Counted from the stretch's first letter, positions 19,993-30,164 are shown. The stretch: DNA of 64,000 bases from Metabacillus halosaccharovorans (GCF_002019635.1 NZ_KV917371.1:2152001-2216000); one strand, 5' to 3'. The notes: a model not told the origin generated them from the letters alone. Translations and numbers: made by a program.

Positions 19993-20076
19993 GGTAACTC
20001 ATTAGAGTAATCACCGGGACAAAAGAATGTTGATGTCCAGTGTGTGATTGACTTAAAGTGAGTTACCCTTTTTATT
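19993..20076 (+). terminator. Long nested hairpin terminator after ypiB
   Basis: Three nested helices can form: GGTAACTCA (19993-20001) with TGAGTTACC (20059-20067); AATCAC (20009-20014) with GTGATT (20044-20049); GGACA (20017-20021) with TGTCC (20034-20038). CTTTTTATTTT follows. At about 75 nt this is longer than an ordinary terminator. Confidence 0.75.
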
Positions 20077-20179
20077 TTAGAACATGTTTTAAACTACTTA
20101 CTTTACTAATCATTTAACAATATTTCGTACAAGCTTTATAATAACAATATAAAAAAATGCCAATAGGGAGTTGTGGATA

Positions 20180-20635
20180 ATGAAGTGGGTTTCAAATGAT
20201 GTAGATTTATATAATCAAACGAAGGAATATATTGATACGGCGGTTATACCGCTGATAGCTATTTCAGTCGGTTCAGATTTTAAGAACACCGTGTCAAAAG
20301 GAGAATTTATCAATTTGGTAAGTATGGACCTTGAAAGACAGTTGAAGGGGAGAGTTTATCTATTTCCAACGTATTCTTACTTAAAAAAATCAGAAAATGT
20401 GATTGAAAATTTAATAGAGTGGAAAACTGAATTACAACAAGAATTTAAACATGTAGTCTTCTTAACGAGTGATACGGAATTAAAGGAAGAAAAGAATGAA
20501 CAATTGGAGGGAAAACTAATTTGGCTTCCAACAATACCTCTTGAGAATATGGATGAAAACTTAAAAAGAAAGCTGTTACAAGATCAAGTCGAACAAATTT
20601 TGAACATTTTATTACAATCTTGGAACAAATCATAA
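20180..20635 (+). CDS. ypiF: YpiF family protein (DUF2487)
   Basis: About 151 residues, cytosolic, no signal peptide or membrane segment. It resembles the conserved Bacillus protein YpiF, of unknown function, always found just upstream of qcrABC. ATG 20180 fits GGGAG (20166-20170) with about 9-nt spacing; the upstream in-frame TTG 20171 would be too close. Family members begin MKW or MRW, which supports the choice. Confidence 0.82.
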   Translation: MKWVSNDVDLYNQTKEYIDTAVIPLIAISVGSDFKNTVSKGEFINLVSMDLERQLKGRVYLFPTYSYLKKSENVIENLIEWKTELQQEFKHVVFLTSDTELKEEKNEQLEGKLIWLPTIPLENMDENLKRKLLQDQVEQILNILLQSWNKS

Positions 20636-20735
20636 AAACCTTTTCATTTCCAAGATTAGAAAACAGGATTTTATTGACCTCATGGAAAGATTGATATATC
20701 ATGAGTATGTCCTAGTTTTATATATCATTTCCGTA

Positions 20736-20750
20736 TGTCCGTAACGGACA
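20736..20750. promoter_or_regulatory. Perfect 15-bp palindrome upstream of qcrA
   Basis: TGTCCGT-A-ACGGACA is a perfect inverted repeat with 7-bp arms, 27 nt before the qcrA start. A TTGACC with an AT-rich element lies at 20674-20700. The palindrome could be an operator or a small mRNA hairpin near the ribosome site; no T-run follows, so it is not a terminator. It does not match the cre or Rex consensus as I know them. Confidence 0.5.
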
Positions 20751-20776
20751 GAGCTTAAGATAGAGGGGGGAAAATG

Positions 20777-21283
20777 ATGAGCGAGAAAAAACATCGAGTT
20801 TCTAGACGTCAATTCTTGAACTACACGCTTACCGGTGTAGGCGGTTTCATGGCTGCAGGTATGCTTATGCCAATGGTCCGCTTTGCACTTGACCCTGTGC
20901 TCCGACCAGCAGAGGAAACCGATTTGGTTCAAGTAGTAAAGGTTGACGAAATCACTGAAGAACCTCAACGCTTTGACTTTAAAATCAAACAAAAAGATGC
21001 TTGGTATGAATCAGAAGAAACAAAATCAGCTTGGGTTTTTAAGGAAGGCGATAAAATTACAGCCCTTTCACCAATCTGTAAGCATCTTGGATGTACAGTA
21101 GGATGGAATAATGATCCAGGAAATCCGAACAAATTTTTCTGTCCATGTCATTATGGATTATATGAAAAAGATGGTAAAAATGTTCCTGGTACACCGCCTC
21201 TTGCACCACTTGATGTTTATGTACATGAAGTGAAAGATGGCTATTTATTCTTAGGTAAAGCGAAACCACGAGGGGAGGCGTAA
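20777..21283 (+). CDS. qcrA: Menaquinol:cytochrome c reductase Rieske iron-sulfur subunit
   Basis: Rieske [2Fe-2S] subunit of the bc complex that passes electrons from menaquinol to cytochrome c. About 168 residues. The N-terminus SRRQFLNYTLTGVGGF is a twin-arginine signal anchor. Cluster ligands lie in CKHLGC (first Cys/His near 101/103) and CPCHYG (near 122-125). ATG 20777 has better spacing from GGGGGG than ATG 20774. The operon is qcrA-qcrB-qcrC. The organism therefore has a cytochrome c branch of aerobic respiration. Confidence 0.96.
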   Translation: MSEKKHRVSRRQFLNYTLTGVGGFMAAGMLMPMVRFALDPVLRPAEETDLVQVVKVDEITEEPQRFDFKIKQKDAWYESEETKSAWVFKEGDKITALSPICKHLGCTVGWNNDPGNPNKFFCPCHYGLYEKDGKNVPGTPPLAPLDVYVHEVKDGYLFLGKAKPRGEA

Positions 21284-21288
21284 TCAAA

Positions 21289-21963
21289 TTGCTTAACAAA
21301 ATTTATGATTGGGTTGACGAACGGTTAGATATTACGCCTATGTGGCGCGATATTGCTGACCATGAAGTTCCAGAGCACGTAAACCCTGCACATCATTTTT
21401 CTGCCTTTGTATACTGCTTTGGCGGATTAACGTTCTTTGTTACCGTTATCCAAGTTCTTTCTGGTATGTTTTTAACGATGTACTATGTACCGGACATTAA
21501 AAATGCTTGGGAATCAGTTTTTTATCTTCAAAATGAGGTAGCTTTCGGTCAAATTGTTCGTGGTATGCACCACTGGGGAGCCAGTCTGGTTATTGTCATG
21601 ATGTTCCTACATACACTTCGTGTCTTTTTCCAAGGGGCATATAAAAAACCTCGTGAATTAAACTGGGTAGTTGGTGTACTTATTTTCTTTGTTATGCTTG
21701 GACTCGGTTTAACAGGTTATTTATTACCATGGGATATGAAAGCATTATTTGCTACAAAAGTTACTCTGCAAATTGCAGAATCTGTTCCATTAATTGGACC
21801 AACAGTTAAGACATTGTTATCAGGACACCCGGATATTGTAGGTGCTCAAACACTTACCCGTTTCTTTGCTATCCATGTCTTTTTCTTACCTGCTGCATTA
21901 TTCGGTCTAATGGCAGCTCACTTTATTATGATTCGTAAGCAAGGTATTTCTGGTCCACTATAA
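21289..21963 (+). CDS. qcrB: Menaquinol:cytochrome c reductase cytochrome b subunit
   Basis: 224-residue cytochrome b6-type subunit with four membrane helices and the quinol sites. Heme histidines lie in HHWGASLVIVMMFLHTLR and near FFAIHVFFLP / AAHFIMI. GYLLPWD is the conserved loop after helix C. Start TTG 21289 follows GGGGAGG within the qcrA end. The b subunit is split, as in Bacillus: the subunit IV part is fused to the cytochrome c in QcrC. Confidence 0.95.
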   Translation: MLNKIYDWVDERLDITPMWRDIADHEVPEHVNPAHHFSAFVYCFGGLTFFVTVIQVLSGMFLTMYYVPDIKNAWESVFYLQNEVAFGQIVRGMHHWGASLVIVMMFLHTLRVFFQGAYKKPRELNWVVGVLIFFVMLGLGLTGYLLPWDMKALFATKVTLQIAESVPLIGPTVKTLLSGHPDIVGAQTLTRFFAIHVFFLPAALFGLMAAHFIMIRKQGISGPL

Positions 21964-22030
21964 GAAGAAATATGATTAATCAGTGTAATTTTATTTATAT
22001 CGGAAACCACCTTAGTAAGGAGGGGAAATC

Positions 22031-22798
22031 ATGCATCGCGGAAAAGGTATGAAATTTGTCGGTGACTCTCGTATTTCAGCCGAGAGAAAACCTAACATTC
22101 CGAAGGATTATTCGGAATACCCTGGGAAAACAGAAGCATTCTGGCCGAACTTCCTCCTCAAGGAGTGGTTAGTTGGTGCTGTTTTCTTAATCGGATTTTT
22201 ATGTTTAACCATAGCGCATCCATCACCGCTTGAGCGTGTAGCAGATCCTACGGATGCTGGCTATATTCCATTACCAGACTGGTACTTCTTATTCTTATAC
22301 CAATTGTTAAAATATTCGTTTGCATCTGGTCCATATACAGTAATCGGAGCAATCGTTATTCCGGGACTTGCATTTGGTGCATTAATGTTAGCTCCATTCT
22401 TGGATCGAGGGACTGAACGTCGCCCTGCTAAGCGACCTGTTGCAGTAGGTATGATGATTCTTGGTGTTGCGGCAACATTCTTCTTAACTTGGGAATCTGT
22501 TGCAACACACGACTGGGAAGCAGCAGCTGAACAGGGGAAAATAAAAGCTGAAGCGGATATTGATAAAGAATCTGAAGGATATGCTATCTATCAGGAGCAA
22601 GGCTGTATTTCATGTCATGGTGATAACCTTGAAGGAGGAGCTGCCGGTAAAGCTCTTGTTGACAATGGTTTAGAGCCTGATGCTATTGCAGATATTGCTA
22701 AGAATGGTCAAGGTAGTATGCCTGCTGGAGTATTTAAAGGTACTGACGAAGAATTAAAAGTACTTTCAGAGTTTATCTCTGGTGTGACTTCAAAATAA
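22031..22798 (+). CDS. qcrC: Menaquinol:cytochrome c reductase subunit IV-cytochrome c fusion
   Basis: 255-residue fusion typical of Bacillus. The N-terminal part matches subunit IV, with PDWYF at 82-86 (the PEWY quinol motif) and three membrane helices. The C-terminal extracytoplasmic domain binds heme c through CISCH at 192-196, with a later methionine ligand in the GSMPAG segment. Ribosome site AAGGAGGGG precedes ATG 22031. A clean terminator follows, closing the qcr operon. Confidence 0.95.
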   Translation: MHRGKGMKFVGDSRISAERKPNIPKDYSEYPGKTEAFWPNFLLKEWLVGAVFLIGFLCLTIAHPSPLERVADPTDAGYIPLPDWYFLFLYQLLKYSFASGPYTVIGAIVIPGLAFGALMLAPFLDRGTERRPAKRPVAVGMMILGVAATFFLTWESVATHDWEAAAEQGKIKAEADIDKESEGYAIYQEQGCISCHGDNLEGGAAGKALVDNGLEPDAIADIAKNGQGSMPAGVFKGTDEELKVLSEFISGVTSK

Positions 22799-22824
22799 AA
22801 GCTGACATTTGTCAGCTTTTTTTT
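22797..22824 (+). terminator. Terminator after qcrC
   Basis: AAAAGCTGACA (22797-22807) pairs with TGTCAGCTTTT (22810-22820) and runs into a T-tract of eight. Confidence 0.88.
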
Positions 22825-22897
22825 GATAAAAATAATATAATTTGGTGTAAGAAATTAGCTAGTATCAAAAAAATACTAAGTGTGGTGTGTGGAATTA

Positions 22898-23491
22898 ATG
22901 AGAGTATTCCAATATCTATTAGGACAGAGGCCAATCATATTTGTTATGTTCATCATTAATTTGTTTGGTACGATATACGGATATTATTGGTACAGATATC
23001 AATTGGCAGAAACACCTGCTCATTTTTATATATTTGTTCCAGATAGTCCAACAGCAAGTCTGTTTTTTACGATTGCCTTATTTGCTTTCTTATTTAAACG
23101 GAATTTACCAATTATTGAAGCCTTAGCAATTGTTACGTTATTTAAATATGGTATTTGGGCTGTTATTATGAATCTGCTTGTATTAGCGGTAAATGGTACT
23201 TTACCTTGGGAAGGTTATATGCTTATTGCCTCTCATTTTGGCATGGCTGTTCAGGGGTTATTATATGCCTCATATTACCGGTTTAAAGCATGGCATTTGA
23301 TAGTAGCTGCAATTTGGACTTTACATAATGATGTCATAGACTATGTATTTGAAATGATGCCCCGCTATAGTGTTTTAATGGATTATTTAAATGAAATCGG
23401 TTATATGACATTCTGGTTAAGTTTAATGTCAATAGGAATAGCTTACTATTTAGTGATAAAAAATCAACTCAAGCAACTCGAAATAACCTAG
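22898..23491 (+). CDS. ypjA: Membrane protein YpjA (DUF1405)
   Basis: About 197 residues, with five or six hydrophobic helices and conserved segments FVPDSPTASLFF, LPWEGYMLIASH and WTLHNDVIDY. Integral membrane protein of unknown function found downstream of qcrABC in Bacillus. ATG 22898 gives the usual N-terminus (MRVFQYLLGQRP); GTG 22880 upstream is less likely. A short hairpin terminator overlaps the stop codon. Confidence 0.85.
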   Translation: MRVFQYLLGQRPIIFVMFIINLFGTIYGYYWYRYQLAETPAHFYIFVPDSPTASLFFTIALFAFLFKRNLPIIEALAIVTLFKYGIWAVIMNLLVLAVNGTLPWEGYMLIASHFGMAVQGLLYASYYRFKAWHLIVAAIWTLHNDVIDYVFEMMPRYSVLMDYLNEIGYMTFWLSLMSIGIAYYLVIKNQLKQLEIT

Positions 23492-23516
23492 CACTTTTGC
23501 TGCTAGGTTTCTTTAA
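23486..23516 (+). terminator. Terminator at the end of ypjA
   Basis: ACCTAGCA (23486-23493) pairs with TGCTAGGT (23501-23508), followed by TTCTTTAATT. The ypjA stop codon lies within the 5' arm. Confidence 0.75.
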
Positions 23517-23624
23517 TTAGTCTAATAAATAGATAACAAAAATTACAGACATTCAAGGTAAATTGTTGGTCTAACCTTGTCCCAATGAACATACGTTTTA
23601 ATAGATGTTCTAGGGGGGACAAGG

Positions 23625-24422
23625 ATGAAGAAATTATTAGTCGTCATTATTTTTAGTATGTTGCTTCTACATATAAAACCAGCATTTGCAGATGAATCGT
23701 ACGACTGGAAATCACTTAATGAGATAGCTGATACGGCCCTGCAACTAGCAAAGCAGGAACGGTTTAACGAGTCTGTCCAACTACTAGAGTACTTTGCTGT
23801 CAAATTTGAAGAAATTCCAATTGACAGACAAGTACTATCACTCGATCATTACCGGACTCTTTCGAATACCCATCAAAATGCACACGAGCTGTTATTAGAC
23901 GATAAAGTAAGTACGACCGAAAAGGTAAGATCTTTAACGAAATTTCGTTTAGTGGTCGATGCAATGGTATCTGAGCATCAACCATTATGGGGCTCAATGG
24001 AATCGTCCATAATGGAGACTTTCTCTCAAATGAAAAGCGATGTACAAGAAGGAGATAATCAATCCTTTCAACATGATTTTAATGAATTTCTTGCACTTTA
24101 TGAAGTCATATATCCCAGTATTCAAGTGGATCTGGATATACAACACATAAAACGTATGGATGAACATATCTCTGTTGTGGAAAATCAACTCTTTCAAGAA
24201 ATACCTGAAACGAGTCAAGCAAAACAATTAGCTATTATGGAAGAAGAATTAAAAGCAATTTTTGAAAGAGTCAAAGAGGATGAAGCAGACCCATCATTAT
24301 TATGGGTTATGATCTCAACAGGAAGTATTATCTTTTTAGCATTATCTTACTCTGGTTTTAGAAAGTATCGAGGAGAAAAAGAAAAGCTTGTAAAACGAGA
24401 AAAAGACAATAGTAAAGAATAA
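23625..24422 (+). CDS. ypjB: Sporulation protein YpjB
   Basis: 265 residues. An N-terminal signal peptide (KKLLVVIIFSMLLLHI, probable cleavage after AFA at about 22), a mostly helical extracytoplasmic region, then one membrane helix near 230-248 and a short basic tail. This is the layout of the YpjB family, limited to endospore formers and reported in B. subtilis as a mother-cell, sigma-E-dependent gene. CATACGTT at 23590-23597 resembles a sigma-E -10, but I see no convincing -35. Molecular function is not known to me. Confidence 0.85.
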   Translation: MKKLLVVIIFSMLLLHIKPAFADESYDWKSLNEIADTALQLAKQERFNESVQLLEYFAVKFEEIPIDRQVLSLDHYRTLSNTHQNAHELLLDDKVSTTEKVRSLTKFRLVVDAMVSEHQPLWGSMESSIMETFSQMKSDVQEGDNQSFQHDFNEFLALYEVIYPSIQVDLDIQHIKRMDEHISVVENQLFQEIPETSQAKQLAIMEEELKAIFERVKEDEADPSLLWVMISTGSIIFLALSYSGFRKYRGEKEKLVKREKDNSKE

Positions 24423-24434
24423 AGTATCACCAAT

Positions 24435-24466
24435 AAGAGAGTGACTTTTTTATCACTCTCTTTTAG
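24435..24466. terminator. Bidirectional terminator between ypjB and ypjC
   Basis: AAGAGAGTGA (24435-24444) pairs with TCACTCTCTT (24453-24462), with T-runs in loop and flank. It lies between convergent genes and can serve both. Confidence 0.8.
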
Positions 24467-24470
24467 CATG

Positions 24471-25343
24471 TTACCTTGATAAGGGTTTTTTATTTTCGTC
24501 TAAGGTAAAACCTTCACCTAACACATCATGAACATCACTCACCGCAACAAATGCATGAGGATCTACCGAAGTAATAACATTTTTCAAACGAACAATTTCA
24601 TTTTTTCCAACAACACAATAAAGGACATTTCGATCTTGTTTGGAATAAGATCCTTGCCCTTTTAAAATTGTAACTCCACGATCCATTTCCTTCATTATCT
24701 TAGCAGATATTTCTTCAGGAAGATTTGAAATAATCGTTGCACCTTTTGCAGCATAAGCACCCTCCTGCATAAAGTCGATTACTCTGGCTCCAACAAAAAC
24801 AGCTACAAGTGTATACATAGCTTCCTTATAAGAAAGGTATGCTACCCAGGATATCGTGATCACGCATAAATCAAATAAAAACATTGTTTTTCCCATGCTC
24901 CAACCAATATATCGATGAGTCAACCTTGCAATGATATCTACACCACCAGTTGTACCTCCGTACCGGAAAATTGTTCCAAGGCCAATTCCGATTGAAACAC
25001 CTGCAAATAGTGCGGCCAAAGTAAGGTCATCTTTCAATGGCATCTGGATTTGGTATCTCTGAAATATCCATAAATATAAAGAAAGACTAACTGTTCCAAT
25101 AATTGTGTAAACAAAAGAAGTCTTCCCAAGTACCCGCCAACCTATTATGAAAAGAGGGATGTTTAAGACCAGGTTAGATATGGAAGGGTCAATATGAAAA
25201 AGAAAATAAAGCAAAAGTGTTATACCGGTAAATCCGCCTTCTGCCAAGTTGTTCTGAATGTTAAAATGAACAAGACCAAAACCAAAAATACCTGAACCAA
25301 TCAAAATAAATACGATGTTTTTTATCCTAAGATCTTGTAGCAT
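24471..25343 (-). CDS. ypjC: YitT family membrane protein YpjC (DUF2179)
   Basis: 290 residues: five or more membrane helices (GSGIFGFGLVHFNI, GGFTGITLLLYF, TGGVDIIARL) followed by a cytosolic C-terminal DUF2179 domain from about residue 215. The YitT/UPF0750 family is of unknown function, possibly transport. It is the only minus-strand gene in the first 41 kb. Ribosome site GGAGGTGGAAC precedes its ATG. Confidence 0.87.
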   Translation of the reverse strand: MLQDLRIKNIVFILIGSGIFGFGLVHFNIQNNLAEGGFTGITLLLYFLFHIDPSISNLVLNIPLFIIGWRVLGKTSFVYTIIGTVSLSLYLWIFQRYQIQMPLKDDLTLAALFAGVSIGIGLGTIFRYGGTTGGVDIIARLTHRYIGWSMGKTMFLFDLCVITISWVAYLSYKEAMYTLVAVFVGARVIDFMQEGAYAAKGATIISNLPEEISAKIMKEMDRGVTILKGQGSYSKQDRNVLYCVVGKNEIVRLKNVITSVDPHAFVAVSDVHDVLGEGFTLDENKKPLSR

Positions 25344-25487
25344 GTTCCACCTCCGCTAATACATCACAGCGTAAATATTATAGTTGATAGAATGTCAAGG
25401 TGCAAATTTTGATAAATTCATGACGAAATAATTGTAAATTAATGATGATTTAGCTAACATTGAATAGAAAAGAATGAGGTGATAAAA

Positions 25488-25817
25488 GTGGAGAATAAAT
25501 CTATGAAAGACCTTCAAAAAGAAGTAGATGATTACATAGGTCAATTTAAGGAAGGTTATTTTTCACCATTAGCCATGATGGCTAGAATTACTGAAGAAGT
25601 TGGAGAATTAGCAAGAGAAATAAATCACTCCTATGGTGAAAAACCGAAAAAAACATCGGAAGAAGAGAAAAAGACTGAGGAAGAGATTGGAGACGTATTA
25701 TTTGTCCTGATTTGCCTTGCTAATTCTTTACAAATAGATTTGGAACAAGCCCATAATCTAGTTTTGGAAAAGTTCAATACTAGAGATAAGGACCGTTGGA
25801 CAAGAAAAGAAAATTAA
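25488..25817 (+). CDS. ypjD: MazG-like nucleotide pyrophosphohydrolase YpjD
   Basis: About 109 residues of the MazG/all-alpha NTP pyrophosphatase superfamily. The metal motif E-x-x-E...E-x-x-D is visible as [10 protein letters not shown] and [11 protein letters not shown]. It probably cleaves NTPs or aberrant nucleotides to NMP and PPi; the true substrate is unknown. GTG 25488 follows GAGGTGAT and matches the family N-terminus better than GTG 25479. First gene of a run to cca and birA. Confidence 0.86.
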   Translation: MENKSMKDLQKEVDDYIGQFKEGYFSPLAMMARITEEVGELAREINHSYGEKPKKTSEEEKKTEEEIGDVLFVLICLANSLQIDLEQAHNLVLEKFNTRDKDRWTRKEN

Positions 25818-25830
25818 AGGAGATTTATTT

Positions 25831-26628
25831 ATGTCAGAAATTAAGATTGTTATTGCTGGTGCACGTGGGAGAATGGGCAGTGAAGCTGTAAAACTCGTAG
25901 AAGACACAAAACAATTTCAACTAGTTGCAGTTGTCGACCATAAATACGAAGGAATGAGACTTAATCAAATTGAAGGTTTTAATGCAGATGTTCCGGTTTA
26001 TACAGATATAGAAAAATGTTTTTTTGAGACAAACCCTGATGTCTTAATTGATTTAACTACACCTGAAATTGGGAAGGTACATACAAAAAAAGCGTTACTG
26101 CATGGCGTACGCCCGGTTGTTGGCACAACTGGTTTTTCTGAAGCAGATTTAAAGGAGCTTCAACAACTAACAGAAGAAAAAGGGATTGGTGCGATTATTG
26201 CTCCTAACTTTGCAATCGGCGCTATTTTGATGATGAAATTTTCACAGATGGCTGCCAAGTATTTTCAAGATGTTGAGATAATAGAACAACATCATGATCA
26301 AAAATTAGATGCTCCATCAGGAACAGGTTTAAAAACAGCGGAAATGATTTCTGAAGTAAGAGAAGAAAAACAACAAGGTCATCCTAATGAACACGAAATC
26401 TTACCAGGTGCACGAGGGGCGAATATGAATGGTATTCGTATCCATAGTGTTCGCCTTCCGGGTTTAATTGCTCATCAGGAGGTTCTTTTTGGAGGCGATG
26501 GTCAAACATTAAAGATTCGTCACGACTCCTATAACCGTGCTTCATTTATGTCTGGAGTTAAATTAGCTGTTGAAAATGTTATGAATGTAGATTTATTAGT
26601 ATATGGATTAGAGAATATTATTGAATAA
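25831..26628 (+). CDS. dapB: 4-hydroxy-tetrahydrodipicolinate reductase
   Basis: NAD(P)H-dependent step to tetrahydrodipicolinate, feeding lysine, meso-diaminopimelate for the wall and dipicolinate for spores. 265 residues. The Rossmann motif GARGRMG is at 10-16. The signature with the catalytic His/Lys pair reads [14 protein letters not shown]. Ribosome site AAAGGAG lies before ATG 25831. Placed as in B. subtilis between ypjD and mgsA. Confidence 0.96.
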   Translation: MSEIKIVIAGARGRMGSEAVKLVEDTKQFQLVAVVDHKYEGMRLNQIEGFNADVPVYTDIEKCFFETNPDVLIDLTTPEIGKVHTKKALLHGVRPVVGTTGFSEADLKELQQLTEEKGIGAIIAPNFAIGAILMMKFSQMAAKYFQDVEIIEQHHDQKLDAPSGTGLKTAEMISEVREEKQQGHPNEHEILPGARGANMNGIRIHSVRLPGLIAHQEVLFGGDGQTLKIRHDSYNRASFMSGVKLAVENVMNVDLLVYGLENIIE

Positions 26629-26648
26629 TAGATAAAGGGGAAATGTTC

Positions 26649-27059
26649 ATGAAAATTGCATTAATAGCTCACGATAAAAAGAAAAACGATCTTGTTCAAT
26701 TTGTGATGGCTTACCAACCGATTTTTTCCGAGCACCAACTGTTTGCTACAGGTACTACAGGTTTTCGTATTAATGAGGCTACTGACTTACCTGTTCATCG
26801 TTTTCAATCAGGCCCTCTTGGAGGAGATCAAGAAATAGGGGCTTTGATCGCCAAAAATGAAATGGACATGGTTATTTTCTTTAGAGATCCTTTAACAGCA
26901 CAACCACATGAACCGGATATTACGGCATTAATTCGTCTTTGTGATGTTTATTCAATACCACTAGCAACAAATATGGGGACAGCGGAGATATTAGTACGTG
27001 GATTGGATCGCGGAGATTTCCAATGGCGTAATGTCATTCACGAAAAGAAAGAAAAATAA
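26649..27059 (+). CDS. mgsA: Methylglyoxal synthase
   Basis: Converts dihydroxyacetone phosphate to methylglyoxal and phosphate, a bypass that relieves phosphate-sugar stress. About 136 residues. [28 protein letters not shown] and [13 protein letters not shown] hold the phosphate loop, the active-site Asp and the PHEPD signature. ATG 26649 fits AAAGGGG with 8-nt spacing; ATG 26643 is too close. The bacillithiol genes follow directly, which suits a need to detoxify methylglyoxal. Confidence 0.95.
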   Translation: MKIALIAHDKKKNDLVQFVMAYQPIFSEHQLFATGTTGFRINEATDLPVHRFQSGPLGGDQEIGALIAKNEMDMVIFFRDPLTAQPHEPDITALIRLCDVYSIPLATNMGTAEILVRGLDRGDFQWRNVIHEKKEK

Positions 27060-27098
27060 ACTTTATATGATTGTATACTATGTTACAAGGAGAGGAAA

Positions 27099-27809
27099 AT
27101 GAGTAAACAATTGGATTTCCTTGCGATTGGTGCCCATCCTGATGATGTCGAAATCGGGATGGGGGGAACAATTGCTAAGTATAGTCAAAAAGGATTAAAG
27201 ATAGGTATCTGTGATTTAACTAAGGCTGAATTATCGTCAAATGGCACAGTTTCAACTAGACAAAAAGAGGCAAAACTTGCTGGTGAAATTTTAGGCATTA
27301 CAGAGAGAATTCAGCTATCAATTCCAGATCGGGGTCTCTATTTATCAGATTCAACCATAAAAGAAATTGTTGAAATTATTAGAACATACAAACCACGAGT
27401 AGTCTTCGCTCCTTATTTTAAAGATCGTCATCCAGATCATGGGAATTGTTCGAGACTGGTTGAAGAAGCAGTTTTTTCAGCAGGGATCAAAAATTATCAA
27501 GACAGTCAGGGTTTACCTGCCCATCGTGTTCAACATGTGTATTTTTATATGATTAACGGATTTCATAAACCGAATTTTGTAATTGATATATCTGATACTA
27601 TTGAGATCAAACTAAATAGTTTACGTGCATATGATAGTCAATTTGAAAAAGTAGAAGGTTCAGCAGATACACCTTTAACAAATGGTTATATCGAAGCTGT
27701 AGAAAGTAGAGAACGAATTTATGGAAAAGAGGTTGGTGTCATGTTTGCTGAGGGGTTTTTATCAAGAAAGCCAATCCTACTTTCTAATGATTTGATAGGT
27801 GATGCATAA
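27099..27809 (+). CDS. bshB1: Bacillithiol deacetylase BshB1
   Basis: Zinc LmbE/PIG-L deacetylase that removes acetyl from GlcNAc-malate, second step of bacillithiol synthesis. 236 residues. The zinc and catalytic motif is AHPDD (12-16), with a later histidine motif in DRHPDHGN. Ends one base into bshA (TAATG), so the two bacillithiol genes are coupled. Confidence 0.93.
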   Translation: MSKQLDFLAIGAHPDDVEIGMGGTIAKYSQKGLKIGICDLTKAELSSNGTVSTRQKEAKLAGEILGITERIQLSIPDRGLYLSDSTIKEIVEIIRTYKPRVVFAPYFKDRHPDHGNCSRLVEEAVFSAGIKNYQDSQGLPAHRVQHVYFYMINGFHKPNFVIDISDTIEIKLNSLRAYDSQFEKVEGSADTPLTNGYIEAVESRERIYGKEVGVMFAEGFLSRKPILLSNDLIGDA

Positions 27810-28963
27810 TGAAAAAGAAACTAAAAATAGGAATAACATGTTATCCATCTGTTGGCGGTTCAGGTGTTGTAGCAACAGAGCTCGGAAAATTATTAGCCGA
27901 AAAAGGACACGAAGTACATTTTATTACCTCAAGTCTTCCTTTTCGATTAAATAAAGTATATTGTAATATTACATTTCATGAAGTAGAGGTTAATCAATAT
28001 TCAGTCTTTAAATATCCACCATATGATTTAGCGTTAGCGAGTAAAATGGCGGAAGTTGCAAACAGAGAGGATTTAGACCTGCTTCATGTCCATTATGCTA
28101 TTCCACATGCAATTTGTGCATATTTAGCTAAACAAATGGTGAAAAAAGATTTAAAAATAGTTACAACATTACATGGTACCGATATTACGGTGCTCGGGTA
28201 CGATCAATCTCTGGCTGATATGATTCGATTTGGAATTGAATCATCAGATCAGGTAACGGCAGTATCAAATGCATTGGTTAATCAAACACATGATTTGCTG
28301 CATCCTGATAAAAAAATTGAAACAGTCTACAACTTTATTGATGATCGTGTTTATTATAAAAAGGATGCCATGCATTTGAAGAAAGAGTATAAAATTGCAG
28401 AAGATGAAAAGGTTATTATCCATGTATCAAACTTCAGAAAAGTAAAACGGGTCCAAGATGTTGTTTACGCTTTCCACAAAATACATAGAAAAGTAAATTC
28501 AAAGCTTCTTCTGGTTGGAGACGGTCCTGAAATGACATATGTCAATAGACTGGTACGAGAATTAGGCCTTGTTGAACATGTTTTATTTCTTGGTAAACAA
28601 GACAGTTTAGAAGAACTTTACTCAATCAGTGATTTAATTTTATTATTATCAGAAAAGGAAAGCTTTGGCTTGGTGCTCTTAGAAGCTATGGCGTGTGGTG
28701 TCCCTTGTATCGGGACGAATGCAGGTGGAATACCTGAAGTAATCCTTGAAGGTGAAACAGGATACATATGTGACGTAGGTGATATTGAGACTATTGCTAT
28801 TAGAGCCATTCAAATATTATCTGATCAAGATTTACATAACAGAATGGCAGAAAGCGCCACAATTCTTGCTAAGGAACGTTTTCATTCTGATAAAATTGTT
28901 TCTCAATATGAATCAATTTACTATAAGTTACTAGAAGGTGTAAAAATTGGAGACTCCATTTGA
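27809..28963 (+). CDS. bshA: L-malate glycosyltransferase BshA
   Basis: GT4-family transferase that joins GlcNAc from UDP-GlcNAc to L-malate, first step of bacillithiol synthesis. 384 residues, GT-B fold. [16 protein letters not shown] near 11-26 and the donor site [19 protein letters not shown] are intact. It overlaps cca by 17 nt. With bshB1 it shows the organism makes bacillithiol; bshC is not in the window. Confidence 0.94.
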   Translation: MKKKLKIGITCYPSVGGSGVVATELGKLLAEKGHEVHFITSSLPFRLNKVYCNITFHEVEVNQYSVFKYPPYDLALASKMAEVANREDLDLLHVHYAIPHAICAYLAKQMVKKDLKIVTTLHGTDITVLGYDQSLADMIRFGIESSDQVTAVSNALVNQTHDLLHPDKKIETVYNFIDDRVYYKKDAMHLKKEYKIAEDEKVIIHVSNFRKVKRVQDVVYAFHKIHRKVNSKLLLVGDGPEMTYVNRLVRELGLVEHVLFLGKQDSLEELYSISDLILLLSEKESFGLVLLEAMACGVPCIGTNAGGIPEVILEGETGYICDVGDIETIAIRAIQILSDQDLHNRMAESATILAKERFHSDKIVSQYESIYYKLLEGVKIGDSI

Positions 28964-30164
28964 TGAAGCCAAACCGATTTTAGAAAAACTACATCAATCA
29001 GGCTTTGAGGCCTATTTTGTTGGTGGGGCAGTCCGTGATTTCTTATTAGGAAGAGAAATTGGAGATATAGATATCGCGACCTCAGCTAAACCAGAAGATA
29101 TTAAGAACATCTTTCCTAAAACGATAGATGTTGGAGCAGAGCATGGCACAATTATTGTTTTGCATGAAAAAGAGCAGTATGAAGTCACGACATATAGGGC
29201 GGAATCAGGATACGAAGATTTCAGACGTCCAAAAAATGTCCAATTTATCACCTCATTAAAAGAGGATTTACGTAGAAGAGATTTCACCATTAATGCAATG
29301 GCTATGAACATTAATGGTGAAGTTTTTGATTATTTTCACGGTAAAAATCATATGAAACAAAAGTTGATTCATACTGTAGATTCGCCCAAAGAAAGATTTA
29401 ATGAGGATGCCTTAAGAATGCTGAGAGCTCTTCGATTTGTAAGTCAATTACATTTCACCTTGGCTTTAGAAACAGAAGAAGCAATCAAACATCACGTTCA
29501 TTTACTTGACGCAATCTCAGTTGAAAGAAAGACAACAGAAATAGAGAAGCTGTTAAAAGGTGTAAATGTTAAATCAGCTTTAAATCTTGTTATTCAATGC
29601 AAAGTATATAACTATTTACCAGGTTTTGTTGGAGGAAAATTGATGTTAGAAAAGCTTTCCTCCTTTCCGTTTAAATACCTTACTACAAGGGAAGAATTTT
29701 GGACTGTATTAACATATTATAGAAGCCCTTCTTCAGTTGAAATTTTTTTGAGAAAATGGAAACTACCAAATAAATTAATAAATTCTGTAAAAAAAAATCT
29801 TTCCTTCCTTACTATACAATTGAAAAATCGAGTATGGACAGATTTATTATTATATGAGGCTGGTCTTGGTACAGCAATTGCTGTTGAAAGGATCCGGTCT
29901 ATTTTACTAAACTCGCAACAAATAAATGAAAATGTAAGTAAATTGAAAGTTTCTTTTAATCAATTACCTATCAAAACAAAAAAAGAAATAGCAGTTAATG
30001 GACATGATTTAATTAAATGGATAAATAAAGAACCAGGTCCTTGGGTCGCACAGGTAATGGAAGAAATTGAAAAAGCAATATTGTTGAAGAGAATAGAAAA
30101 TAAAAGATCAGAAATAAAGGAGTGGCTATCAACATGCAGTCAGGACTTCGATCAAAATTATTAG
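28947..30164 (+). CDS. cca: CCA tRNA nucleotidyltransferase
   Basis: Adds or repairs the CCA end of tRNAs without a nucleic acid template. 405 residues, class [11 protein letters not shown] near 23-31 and the catalytic carboxylates in GDIDIAT (39-45) are intact, followed by [10 protein letters not shown] and the RNA-binding [12 protein letters not shown]. No HD domain is fused, as is usual for Bacillus. Start TTG 28947 follows AGAAGGTG. It overlaps bshA and birA. Confidence 0.94.
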   Translation: METPFDEAKPILEKLHQSGFEAYFVGGAVRDFLLGREIGDIDIATSAKPEDIKNIFPKTIDVGAEHGTIIVLHEKEQYEVTTYRAESGYEDFRRPKNVQFITSLKEDLRRRDFTINAMAMNINGEVFDYFHGKNHMKQKLIHTVDSPKERFNEDALRMLRALRFVSQLHFTLALETEEAIKHHVHLLDAISVERKTTEIEKLLKGVNVKSALNLVIQCKVYNYLPGFVGGKLMLEKLSSFPFKYLTTREEFWTVLTYYRSPSSVEIFLRKWKLPNKLINSVKKNLSFLTIQLKNRVWTDLLLYEAGLGTAIAVERIRSILLNSQQINENVSKLKVSFNQLPIKTKKEIAVNGHDLIKWINKEPGPWVAQVMEEIEKAILLKRIENKRSEIKEWLSTCSQDFDQNY

